Translations under genes and position numbers: made by a program | From: Ischnura elegans | Taxonomy: Eukaryota > Arthropoda > Insecta > Odonata > Coenagrionidae | Assembly (NCBI RefSeq): GCF_921293095.1 | Contig: NC_060252.1 | Location: forward strand, 74,482,866 to 74,546,865 | Length of the DNA stretch: 64,000 nt | Direction: 5' to 3' | Notes under the pieces: model-generated | Told to the model about the DNA's origin: nothing | What the model saw: only the letters and a program-made list of their open reading frames with translations | Databases searched by the model: none | Shown here: piece by piece, positions 1 through 10,552 of the stretch | How positions within the stretch are numbered: position 1 is the stretch's first letter | Layout: the number at the start of each line of letters is the position of its first letter

Positions 1-109
1 GGCCTTTATTGCCATCTGATGACATCGTTACATTGCAACGATTGCAACAACAAAAAGTAGATTGAATATTTAAAAGAGTTGTGAAGAATTGCCTATAATA
101 CTCTCTTAA

Positions 110-339
110 GGCCGTTTTACACGGGGCACGCAATTGCGCAGTTGGAGCTGTATTAATTTCTTAAATGGCACGGAATTGCGAATGCATGAACGAAATTAGA
201 ACAGGGGCTATTTTGCCATCTCGCATCCACGCATTCTTGCATGTGTTCTAGCAATTCACTGCTTTACACGACGCAATTTTGACTGCGCCTTCGCTCGTAC
301 GTCAGATTGCACAATTCCGTGTACCATGTAAAACAGCCT
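110..339. mobile_element. piggyBac-type MITE, copy 1
   Basis: Terminal inverted repeats GGCCGTTTTACACGG and its near-complement lie just inside TTAA (left) and TTAC (right, one base changed). A second copy at 53408-53640 is closely similar and has perfect TTAA sites. No coding capacity. Confidence 0.75.
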
Positions 340-776
340 TTACAATTCGGTATTTTAAGCTATGAATGAAAACTAAAAGAATCTGGCACAAGACACTATC
401 CGTGGCCTTGAATCTGCTGCAGGCCATTTCGGCTTTAGGCACCAAATTCAAATCCTTGCAACTGTCAGGAGCTAGTTCCATAGTGCGGCCTTTATGTGAT
501 CGGTTCTTGCTACCGGTTCCATGGGCTTAGAACGGATAATACCAAAAACCAGGTACAGGAACTGTCCCATCTCTGGTAGTAACTCACTTGAAGCATTTTT
601 ATCGTATTTATCTGAATATATTTACCTGAGTATAATGAATTTTATGACATAAATATGAAATATGTAAATAGCATGAGCTTATATCCAAATGTTATTTGAA
701 AAAAAAATTTGAAGCAGTTATCATTTATTTTTAAAATCTTGCTGCTTTCATTTTACATTGGGTCTTCTTTTTATAG

Positions 777-904
777 GTTATTTTTGGCAACATGATACTG
801 GACCTAGGTGAGAGCAGATATGTCACCAAATTTGAAGATATTCGTCGTTTTCTCTATATTATTGATAAGATGAGCAAATGTAATGGAATTGAAACTGGTA
901 GGAG
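777..904 (+). CDS. Gene A exon (module part 2)
   Basis: The acceptor TTTTTATAG precedes GTT ATT TTT GGC AAC; the donor is AG|GTAAGA. It encodes a predicted mostly helical segment ending KCNGIETGRR, homologous to gene B exon 7. Confidence 0.8.
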
Positions 905-3900
905 GTAAGATTAAATTAGAAATTGAGCTTCTCATAAAGTTTTTTTCTGGATGATGATAAAGTTTTTTTCTAAATGAGATTTGTCTTGGTGTCAAATGCT
1001 GTTAGAGAATTCCTTAAGCGTTTGTTACTTTTAGAGGTTAAATAAGTGCTGGACCTGGTAGGTGAAGAGTCACTTGCCTATGATGGACTTTGAATATGAA
1101 GAGACATATGATGTATATGTGGGTATCAAGGATAAGACTGGTTTGTGGAGTAGAAAATCTTATTACCATAAGAGATTTGAGTCATAGGTACTCACCTTCA
1201 ATTTGAAGAAGGAAGCTGGATGGCTGTCGAAACTCTAGTCCCACTAAACTTGTATTTGTAGCTGGAGAGCCCAAAATCTTGCACACATCACGAGAATTTC
1301 AAGGTTTTAAATTGATTACATCTTGGTAAAACTGAGATTTAGGAACCAGGACAAAAACTGAAAGCTGCTCTGGGGCAGATATCCACAATGACCATAATTC
1401 ATTGATCATCATCAGTTATCATTTCAAGAAGCAGTAGAGAATGAAATAAGCGAGAATGAGAAATCGGTTAAAGATTGGGAAACCATTTAAAAAGGATACA
1501 GGAGGCTGCGAAAGAAGTTATTGGAAGAAGATAAGCTGTCAAGAATAAAAGAATGAAATAAGCGAGAATGAGAAATCGGTTAAAGATTGGGAAACCATTT
1601 AAAAAGGATACAGGAGGATGCGAAAGAAGTTATTGGAAGAAGAAAAGCTGTCAAGAATAATCCATGTATCATAGATTCTTAGAATTCTCAGTACTAGCCT
1701 TAGAACTAATTGATAAAGAAGAAAGTACTAACTGCAAGGAAGTAAGAAACAAAATAAGTCGCAAAGTGAGGTAAGCTAGAGAATTGTGAATGATTATCAA
1801 AGAATTACATTATGAATAAAAACTTTTGGGCTTTGTCGCCGCGTCAATTCTTGGGTGGCCCCAACGTTTCCTGACCGATGCTGGTTGCTTTTTCAAGGGA
1901 TTCTGAAGAGTTGGATATTCTGAGCTGAAGAATTCTTTTACATAGGTATCTGCGTCAGGTGGTGGGGGGAAGGGAGCGGGAGGTTGGAGGAGGCGGTTAC
2001 TGATTGTTTTTTCTCACTACGGGTTGCCAAGTACGGCTAATTTTACTGCCAGTGTCCCTGTTAAAATTGTTCTTTTCTTCTTTGGATATTTCAATGGCTT
2101 CTCTGAAGAGTCTCTGTTTAAAACAAAATTTTTTGATGAAGAAAGAAAGAAATTTATTAGGACTTACTTTTTGAGCATGATTCTTCATGGTAGTGAGGTA
2201 TGGATGATGACAGTAGCACAAAAATCAAGGTTAGAACCTTTCGAAATTTAGAAAAATTATGGAGATCAAATGGATGGATCTTGTGAGTAATGAGGAAGTG
2301 CTAAAAATAGTTGGAGAGAAATCTTATGAAAATCTTGAGTAAAAGACAGGAAAACTAAAATGGCCTCATCAAGAGACAACATGGAATAATGAACTGTTTG
2401 AAAATTTCACAGAGAAAAAAATCATTCGCCTTGACCGGGATTCAAACCCGGATCCCCCGATTTCCGGGTGAGTGCTATAGCCAGTTAAGCTACTGAGGCA
2501 TCACTCCTTATCTGTTATTAAAATTATCGTCGAAGTCAAGAACAGCCTAGGTAGGCAATGATACATAGAGGAAGTGATGAAGTGCATGAAGCGGAAGAAT
2601 TATTTAGTTATTAAAGTATTAGCAGAGTTGAGTGGAGAGCTGCATTAAACCTATCTGTGTATTGATGACATGATGATGACGATGATTTCAGTTAATGAAC
2701 TAGTAATTTAGTTCAGCATAATATTTCTGGCTATGTACAATTCAGTCCTTCTTCTCTATTATAAAAGCCAATTTATGGATACAAAATATTTGCACCAAAC
2801 TCTTTTAAGGTGATGCTATTGTCTCAACCAGTGGCACAACTATGGAGGATGAGGATAGATCCCCCCCTAAGCCTCAGAGAAATAATGAAATTATTTAAAT
2901 TTTAAGTGCAAATTTTATAGTTTACTGTTTTCCCTGTTGTGGTGATTTACCACATAATTACAAGTTAAATTCAAATTTTAAGTGCCAAAATGATATAAAA
3001 CGTACTTCCAGGCGTGTTATTTTTCGAAAATTTTCCCGGACCCCCATTGACTGGGGGAGGGGGATCATCCCACCCCAAGCAATGTTCCAAGTTATGCCAC
3101 TGGCCAAACATGTGCTTTTCCTGCGCTGATATCGCATTTCGTTCTTTTTCTCCTCACACAGAGCTTCTTCTTGCCCTGTTTATTTCATACCTGGTCTAGT
3201 GAGTGGGATACAATTTTGCTATATACGCTGTCCATATTGCCAAGGAGCATCGGAGGAAGCAGTGAGGATCAGGAGGTTGAAACGAGGGCACGAAAACGTG
3301 AAAGCAGAAGCCCAGGGAAAAGTCTGGAAAAACCTCAAGATGCTATCAGGTATCGGGGCATTGTAATTGTTTTGCATTTAAGGCCATTCCATGCCAACTC
3401 GAGAGAAGTTGTTGGCCTTTGGCCTCTCAGAGAAAAGAGTAAAAATACAATTAACTACTGTAATGATAATTTGTTAAATTTTCTGTTCTCTCTAAGCATG
3501 TAGAATAAAAATAGGTCATCGAACATCTATTTGCCTCGACTCCTGTGCAAAAAATGTGAAGGTGAAAATTTTATGTTCACAAAAAACACAATTCAGAAAA
3601 TACTCACCTTTTTTACATTTATTTATAGGAAAAGCCTCCACAGATGCCTTCTTATATCTATTTGAGAAGGCAAACATGTATGCCAATTTTCATGAAAATC
3701 AGAGAATTTCAGTCTTAAGTTGTTATTGAATGACCCTGTAGTATTTAAATTTTTAATTATAATCATGGGGTAGACATTGTTAGAGCATTCATATAAATAT
3801 TCTTGCTATGTCCCTGGGTTATACTGTAGCAATTTTTATCAAATTTTAAGACTGGTGCTGTTAGCAAGCCTCGAGGGAAAAGAATAGTAATTCAAATTAT

Positions 3901-6403
3901 TCAAATATTTGGAAAATATAAATTCCTTCTGAGAACTTAATGAAATTTGGAAACTGAATAAATTCTAATACAATTTCTTTGCAGAATACAAATCTCTTAT
4001 TTTATCATTGGTGCTCTTTGATTCATTTGCGCAGATGGTGTGCTCACCCTCAGAAAAAATTATGTACGAAGAAACTATAGATATACAGTAAGTTCTTGAT
4101 TATACGAAGCAGGATATTACGAAATTTTTGATAATACATTGTGAAATTGTGGTCCCAGTTATAAGCATATGATAAATACATGGCACTATTCAATAATACA
4201 AAGTTTTGAAATGCGGAATGTTAAAAAAATTACAAGCATCAGGCTCAGTCCCCTGGGGCTAATGGAATTTGATCATATGAATGACGGCAAAAAATTTGTC
4301 AAAAAAACTAGTTATTCTGGGATAAGTAGCTAAAAAAATCAGCGCTTCAAAATGGTAAATGATAGTCTAACTTTGGAGGGACAGGGTTTGCCTTATAACT
4401 TACTGTGAGAATCGAGGGAAAGTAGGAGTTCACAATTCAAAGGAATATGTAGGGAGTCAATGGAAAATGAAACTGTGGGAACTTTCGGAACATGTGGCAA
4501 CGAGAATTCTTACGACGTTTTTGTTGAGCGAGGAATGGATCCTGCAGGAACCTTGGGCGTTGGACGGCGGGTCAATGAGACAGCGATTTCCGCACTCAAA
4601 ATTTTGCCTGGCACACTGCTGTTGTGCAGGTTCAACTCGCTGCTTCCTTGGGTCGCGTTCTCGTGCCTTTTCCTCTCTCGGCTCCTCACCGACGACGGAA
4701 TCCCTGCTGCGACTGCTTCGACCTCGACTCAGGTCGCTCTCTCCTTCTCAAAACCTTCACTTTCTTATCCTCAATCCTCTATCTATCCCTTTTCTATCCT
4801 CTGGAAAAGCCTTATATAGGTCGCCTTGCCTCCCATAATGCACTACACACACTGTCGTCTGCACTTTCGATACTCATATTTCTTTTTTTCAGTGGGTATT
4901 TCGAATGCAGACGACCAACATCACTGCACTGATTTTGCACTTCATAACACAAAACAAAAATAAACCCAGTGACTTTTAGGTGCAAAAAATAATGTACAAT
5001 TTTTGACAAAGATCAGAAAAAAAATAAACCCCTCTTGCCAAAATTGCGAACATCTCCCATGATCGGCTCTCAAGAGTACATATCAAAAATTAAAAAGACT
5101 GTGATGGCGTTGGACCATCACAATATATACTTACCTATATATAGAGTCACTGTGGTGATTATTTATGGTTCTTTATAGTGATAATAGAACTACATGTAGT
5201 CATTGAAATGTACACCAAGTTTACAAAATTGCATCCTCCCCTGAATAAACTTCTTCTTCAGCCCCTGCCAACTATCCCAAAGGCTAGATCCATAACTTGG
5301 AGCTTGCCCTCCCTTCTTAGAGGAGAACCCAACCAGGGGAGGTCGACTCTCTCCCTAAGTTGTATACACCATTGATCCAATCCCCATGAAAAAATCATTT
5401 GATTTAGCCGATTGCCAGTCAGGTATACTACCTGATACACCACCAAGTCATCTTCTTCTAAAGGAAATCACAGACTGGGTTTACTGAACAAGGTATCTCC
5501 CCTCAAGTCACAGGAGATGGAGCTCATGCTTACGAAGCCACTGTCGGAGAATAAACCACTCTTAGTCGCTATCCCGCGACAGACATTTTCTAGTGTACTG
5601 CATAGAACAAGTGACTTTGTATGCAGTCACGCACACAGGTACTCCCCCTAAGGTTTCCTTTCCTTGAGCTGTCATCATCATGTTCATAGTGCTCCAAGTG
5701 TCTCCATCTTCCAGTTTGTCTTCTAAACTTTCACCCTGTGCCTTTCCCTGTCTAGAGAGTTTGCGCCTGGCCCCAAAGAAAATTGTAGATCTCCACCAGA
5801 CTCTGTATGCAATGTATATATCCTGCCCTCACTGGAGTATTTGCATATACATATGAAGGCCATATTTTTCTTAAGTTGTAATCATTATTGGACAGCAGAG
5901 TATTTAATGTATTTTGAAGCCTCAATGCAAAAATTCCTTGGTCTTTTAAAATGAGCTCATCTCAAGATACCATTTTGTAGTTACTGTACATTAATTGTAT
6001 AAAACTATACATGGTACATATATGTATATTTTATATTCCCAGTGTTCTTTGTGAACAATTTGTATGTAATATTCATACATTTTGTACAATTTATTCATTA
6101 GTTTTACTAGAGATACATATATGTATGCCCTTCTAGTGACTATGAGATATTTTTATAGTGAAAATGATAAATTTTTATAGTGGTTGTATAAAATCCCACA
6201 TTGCTTCTATGTACATATTGTAAATATATACATATGTAGTTCTTTAGTTTTTTAGGGCAGATCATTGCATATAACTTTTTTTATTTATTGTAAATTAGCC
6301 ACAATGCTGGGAATTTGCACTGTTGAGACTTATGCTGCTTTTACTTACGTTTCTAGATCTCTACCCAGAAATGAAGAAGGGTGTGAAGACTCCTGCACCA
6401 TGA
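777..6403 (+). CDS. Gene A, 3' part: tandem paralogue of the THAP gene (last three coding exons)
   Basis: This is a partial gene whose 5' exons lie before the window. Coding exons are 777-904 (128 nt, phase 0 to 2), 3162-3349 (188 nt, phase 2 to 1) and 6357-6403 (ending in TGA), all with AG acceptors and GT donors. The exon sizes and phases equal those of the last three exons of gene B (128, 188, 47 nt). The first exon encodes a peptide with 27 of 43 residues identical to gene B, including FEDIRRFLYIIDKM and KCNG. The second carries SCPVYFIPG, a cysteine-rich RCPYCQGASEE stretch and a basic helix-like RIRRLKRGHE tail. The C terminus is DLYPEMKKGVKTPAP. The 3' UTR also resembles gene B's (both have a GTTGTGA..AATTGGT-type stretch), so the duplication reached past the stop. 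Whether it also has a THAP domain cannot be seen here. Function is unknown. Confidence 0.8.
1100..1800 (+). pseudogene. Probable LINE linker-region remnant with a tandem duplication
   Basis: Broken frames read like the segment between endonuclease and reverse transcriptase of RTE-like LINEs, e.g. EAAKEVIGRR followed by AVKN. Stops and frame changes are frequent. Positions 1439-1550 are repeated at 1551-1660 with about two mismatches. This is a weak assignment. Confidence 0.4.
1837..2110 (-). mobile_element. Penelope-like element 3' fragment
   Basis: The minus strand encodes REAIEISKEEKNNFNRDTG followed by SRTWQPVV, the typical C terminus of Penelope-like GIY-YIG endonuclease proteins. Downstream on that strand (1905-1840) lies a sequence with a GGAAACGTTGG core like the hammerhead-bearing ends of these elements. 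The 5' part is missing. Confidence 0.65.
2130..2390 (+). pseudogene. RTE-like LINE C-terminal remnant
   Basis: Reads SMILHGSEVWMMTVAQKSRL followed by degenerate EMW-region and WMDLVSNEEVLK-type sequence, as in the C-terminal part of RTE-like LINE polyproteins (compare 16261-16653 on the minus strand). Interrupted by stops. Confidence 0.55.
2397..2515 (-). mobile_element. tRNA-derived SINE fragment
   Basis: The minus strand at 2499-2428 is tRNA-like, with an A-box-like TAGCTTAACTGGCTA and a B-box-like GGTTTGAATCCCGG, followed by the shared body GGCGAATGATTTTTTTCTCTG. Related copies occur near 26829, 27002, 61735 and 61870. Confidence 0.75.
2829..3102. mobile_element. hAT-type MITE (CAGTGGC family)
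   Basis: Ends CAGTGGCACAACTATGG and its complement CCAAGTTATGCCACTG are inverted. The interior has C/G runs and no gene. The TSD is not clear. It lies in a gene A intron just before exon 3162. Confidence 0.55.
3162..3349 (+). CDS. Gene A exon (cysteine-rich part of module)
   Basis: The acceptor is CTCACACAG and the donor is TCAG|GTATCG. The frame starting at 3163 is open throughout, and its length (188 nt) is identical to gene B exon 8. It encodes SCPVYFIPG, then FCYIRCPYCQGASEE, then a lysine/arginine-rich helix-like tail. Confidence 0.8.
4086..4405. mobile_element. Pogo-like MITE
   Basis: Inverted CAGTAAGTT / AACTTACTG ends, with TA at the left and TG (a degraded TA) at the right. The interior has tigger-like sequence (TTCTTGATTATACGAAG). 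It lies in the last gene A intron. Confidence 0.45.
4406..6356. other. Gene A intron, GC-rich island with no supported gene
   Basis: Positions 4440-4930 are richer in G+C than their surroundings and open in all three + frames, but none of the translations looks like a known protein. A TATATAGG stretch occurs near 4814. An old LTR or promoter fragment is possible. 4980-6350 is ordinary AT-rich intron. Confidence 0.4.
6357..6403 (+). CDS. Gene A terminal exon
   Basis: The acceptor TTTCTAG is followed by the codons for DLYPEMKKGVKTPAP and a TGA stop. It is matched by gene B's last exon (DLYPTMKKGAKASAP). No clear AATAAA lies soon after the stop, so the polyadenylation site is unresolved. Confidence 0.75.
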
Positions 6404-7809
6404 AGCTGTCCACTATGAAGGTGAAAATTGCTTGACTTGTACATCATGTAAATTCTGTCAGTGTTCAAGTGTTGTGAATGATTGGTTTTGTATATGGATT
6501 GAACATGGCACGCTCTTGTTATAGTGCTCAAAACTTAAAGCCTAACTTCGGAGACGTGCTTAATTTTCCATGGAAGAACTGTGTGATGCAGTGCACTTTA
6601 TTTATTTACTTCAAAGTATTTTTTATGCAAGTATGATATCATGCAGAGCTCTTCAACCACCTCCTTGGGTTCTAAAGTATACCATCCTTAGGAAAGTATG
6701 GTTGATGGCAATAACAAATTTGTGATTGTAATGATTGAATTTTCAAAGTTATGCTTAATTTTATGTATATAGATGTTTCCAGAACAAGCAGCTCATGTAA
6801 ATATTTTTGAATGATAACGTGAAAAATTGTCTTTCAGTATGTACAAAATACAGCTCATTTACCTTATCTGTATACAAAAATGTTTTATTACATTTTAGGT
6901 TTGTTGTATGTTTATGTGAAGTTTCATTTATCTCAGCTTATTTATTCTTTATTCACTAGAACGGTCATTCTGGGAATATAAATGAGGATCTCAACCAGGA
7001 TTGAAAGACTAATTGTCTCGATATTTTTACTGACAAAAGGTGCAAATATCAGTAAATCCTCTAATAGAGTGAATGTATGCTTCTTAAAACCATCATATTT
7101 TGTTAAATTATGTTTTGTGAAGGAAGTAATTTGGTGGAGCTACAAATCAGATATTTAATTTTTATACCCGAAACACTTGGGAGATATTGTGGAGTGGGAT
7201 CTTCTTAGCTGGAGGCTGTATATCAAAATCTCATGTGGGTTGATAAACCTTTCCAAGACTGGTTCAAGTAAAACATCATGCTTTGGCAAGGAATGGGTCT
7301 GCATTATGCTGTTTATTATGGATTATTGTTGCTCGGTGTTAATTAATTTTAACAGAATTGATCTTGTAATACTTCACATAATGTAGGATGAGAGGAAGGT
7401 AATTTTAATTAAATAGCCGACAACATATTATCTGCTTATGAAATACAGTCATGTGGTGAAGGTAACCTATATAACCTATAGTATACTCAGCAGGGTGTGT
7501 GTTGCTGATGACCAGGTGTGCATCAACTGTGGTGTGTCAAAATGACACAATATTTTTAGTCATTTCTACACTGAATAATAATGGTGTACTCTTTAGTTAT
7601 TCACATTGCTTATGTCAAATTACCATTCTAGTACCTACATTAATGGTACTTTCCTTGGTTACCACAAGTTGATACAGATGTCACTACAAATTCTCACCAG
7701 ATACATACATATGTATTCACAATTGATGGCAAAGTTGAGGTTGCTGAGTGTGTCATAGACCCTGCTGAATATTAGATAAACAATCACCTGAGAGCCCTAT
7801 GCTGATAGT
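6404..7809 (+). other. Gene A 3' UTR and intergenic sequence
   Basis: The first few hundred bases resemble the sequence after the gene B stop, indicating 3' UTR within the duplication. Beyond that I see AT-rich sequence without a recognisable gene. Confidence 0.5.
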
Positions 7810-8616
7810 TCGGTCATTCCATTTCAAATCAACCAACAACAATAAAATTTGTTGCTCAACATTTTTAATTTCCCTGAAAATTTTATCATTGGTTCCCTAC
7901 AAGTAGACATTCACAAAACACTATTTGAAAAATATTTTACAAGCCATACTTTTTTTGGCAGCCATTTTTAAAAGGGCGGCTGGGCAAATCTTGATGAAAA
8001 ATGTGGTTTACGTAAAGTTTAATTTTGAAGTTATTTTAAAAGATGACAGAATAATTAAAAAACCAGTGAGTTTATCTTGAAAAGAACTTTAGGAAACCAT
8101 TTTTTTTTAGAAAAGAAAGTTCTAGAAAAGGATGGAGAGCATTCCCAATACTGAAACTTTTACTGCAAGTAGTTTTTTTAAGTATTCAACTCAGAAATAA
8201 CATTTTATTAATGCGTCTCGTTTCCTTCATGAAAATTTATGGTGTTAAGAAGTTGGTACTTATTGACAAATTTTTGCTGAGTTCATACAGAAAATTTTTG
8301 ACCGACTGTCTTTTATGATAGAACAATTTTAAAATTGGTATCTTTAAGTTCTTTTCATGCTATACACACTGGTTTTTTAAAATTATTCTGATATCTTTTA
8401 AAATAGCTTCAAAATTAAACTTTATGCAACCCACGTTTTTCATTAAAACTTGCCCAGCCACCCTTTTAAAAATGGCTGCCAAAAAAGTATGGCTTGTAAA
8501 TATTTTCATATAGTGCTTTGTGGATGTCTACTTGTAGGTAACCAATGACAAAAATTTCAGGAAAATAAAAAATGTTGAGCAACACTATCTGGGTGATTTG
8601 AAATGGATTGACTCGG
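7810..8616. mobile_element. Foldback element with about 285-bp inverted arms
   Basis: Arms 7810-8098 and 8338-8616 are imperfect reverse complements; both carry, for example, GTTGCTCAACATTTTT near the outer end and AACCAGTG near the inner end. The 240-bp spacer has its own second, inverted copy at about 9897-10050. No open frame of note. Confidence 0.75.
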
Positions 8617-8639
8617 TTATCATTCTATCTGCTAATGGA

Positions 8640-9300
8640 GGCTTCTGCAGAGTGGTGCAGTAGGCATTGATAGGTTTCCAGGTTGTCCTCTGCATCAATT
8701 CAACTTCTTAAGGAAAGTTTTGCTGGCGTTGCTGCAGGCATCCTCAGGTTTGAAGTGTCAGATGCAAGTTTTTGCCTGGCTTATATTGGTCAGATGCATC
8801 TGGACTGGTTGATTTGTGAGAGAGTCTATTCCAGGTGATGGAGAGCAAATAATTTCTCCCTGTAGAAAGTGTATGTTTTGGCTATTTTGATAGCCACTTG
8901 AATGAATTGGGCATAGTTATGCTTATCTCTAGCCACGAGTCTAGCATTTTTGAGGTCCAGAGTGTGCATTGGTCCTTCCCATACTTAAACTGTACAATGG
9001 CGGATAAGTTAGAATGTCTATAATGGGGGCCCTTTGATGCTCCTTCATTCTGCATTTCATGACACTTGATGTTTGGCCACTGTATGCGTCTCCACAAGAG
9101 CATTTGACTTCATATGTTCTGCTTTGTATCTCCATGGGCAAGCGGTCCTTGGCCTAACATTGGATCCTGGCTTTCGTTATTACACTGTTAAAGCATGTTA
9201 CTATATTGAGTTTTGCAAGAATACTCATGACTTTTTCTGATACCCCAGCTACATAGGGAATGACTGTAAAATTGAAGCTTTTCTTCTCTTCTATATCCTG
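8640..9300 (-). mobile_element. Penelope-like element, GIY-YIG endonuclease remnant
   Basis: The minus strand reads IPYVAGVSEKV, then EIQSRTYEVKCSCGDAYSGQ, KCRMKEHQR, and in a shifted frame FKYGKDQCTLW and MLDSWLEISITM. This is the order of blocks in the C-terminal GIY-YIG domain of Penelope-like retroelements. At least one frameshift breaks it. Downstream (about 8755-8720) a CTGAGGATGCC...GCCAGCAAAAC stretch resembles a decayed hammerhead motif. Confidence 0.65.
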
Positions 9301-9405
9301 GTGAGTTTCCGCGATTGGATCCTTTTTAGGGCTTTATAGTTCCTTATACCTCTTCTCTTCTTCTGCAACCATGTTGTCTATAGCACTGAGGGAATTTCTC
9401 CTGGG

Positions 9406-9453
9406 AATTCATTTTTCCTGAAGGTTCAATAGAACCTTCAGGAAAAATGAATT
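9406..9453. repeat. Perfect hairpin, 22-bp arms
   Basis: Arms 9406-9427 and 9432-9453 are exact reverse complements around the 4-nt loop AATA. Confidence 0.95.
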
Positions 9454-9458
9454 TATGA

Positions 9459-9500
9459 AGGAGAAATGCTGCGTCATTATAATGACGCAGCATTTCTCCT
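9459..9500. repeat. Perfect 42-nt palindrome
   Basis: Arms 9459-9479 and 9480-9500 are exact reverse complements with no spacer; it begins AGGAGAAATGCTGCG. It sits five bases after another perfect hairpin. Confidence 0.95.
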
Positions 9501-9896
9501 CAAAGGAATCATCATCGCTAATGGAAAAAGCTAAAGAATGCTGAAGGTGGCTATCTTCTGTTGTAGTTGGCATTAAGGTACTGATTTGTGTGCATAGGTT
9601 TTCAGTACATAAGAGTGGCTAAGCCGTCCGTTCCGTTGGAGACAATTGAATTTTATGCATGAAGGGCGAGAAAGTGTTTAAATGGTGCTGAATTTATACC
9701 TTTTCCAAAATAACGAAAATTAAAATTTCTAAATTTTGGGAAAATATTTCATTAAAATTTAGTTAAGGAACCCCGGCAGAGTTCAGGGTTTAAGGTTACT
9801 CTGTCTTCTAGTGAATAATCAATGCTATTGTCTCCCTTTCATTCTTTATGAAGGTATTGGCAGAATTCGCAATTTCTCAAATAGGAGATGAGGAGG

Positions 9897-10050
9897 AAAT
9901 GTTTCTGTAAGAACTAAGCAACAATTTTTCAATATTTACAAAGTTTTTAACACCATAAATTTTTATGAAGAAACGATACACACTTATAAAATGTTACTTC
10001 TGAGTTGAATACTTAAAAAACTACTTGCGGTAAAAGTATCAGTAAAGAGG
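9897..10050 (-). repeat. Copy of the 7810-8616 foldback spacer, inverted
   Basis: Matches the reverse complement of about 8140-8275, including CTGAGTTGAATACTTAAAAAA and the ACACCATAAATTTT stretch. The long arms are absent. Confidence 0.65.
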
Positions 10051-10432
10051 AGTGAGGATAGATTATTTTTTTGCAGGGCATTACCAGAATTTGCACGAAG
10101 GCACTCCATTTTTTACAAAAATATTCAGGATTCTTTTCATAATTTCCAAGTCCATGAATGTCACAATATGACTGATACACGAATTTCTATCATCACGGTT
10201 CTAAGGTTCTAATCAATTAAGTATTCCGTTTTCCCGCCTTCTTCGAAATAAATGAGCGTGTGTGGCGTAGTGAGGTTGTCGCGTGGTGTTCGGTGTCTGT
10301 TGTATTCGTTATGGTTGTGGATTCCGTGGTTCTAATAAGAATTGAATTGAGTGTGAAAAAGAAGCTGTGTGGGAGGAACAGCTGTAGTTGTTAAGAACAT
10401 TGGTTGTTCATGAAAAAAGCTAAGTTTTCATC

Positions 10433-10552
10433 ATGGCGTTTCACTATGCCAGATACTGTTTCGTACCTGGATGCAGGTCTGGCACTAGGTCCCTACGTAC
10501 ATACAACAGGAAAAATAAAATAAAGAATCCCTCGCTGTTTAGCGCTCCTAAG
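10433..10552 (+). CDS. Gene B exon 1: start and first half of THAP finger
   Basis: ATG at 10433 opens MAFHYARYCFVPGC, giving the first two zinc ligands (C9, C14) right after the start, as in other THAP proteins. An in-frame TAA lies upstream in the leader. The donor is AAG|GTAATA after SLFSAPK. Confidence 0.85.

Noticed and set aside
4460-4932. Overlapping open frames of 102-123 codons on the + strand
   Set aside because: All three frames are open because the local G+C is high; no translation resembles a protein family and there is no exon support.
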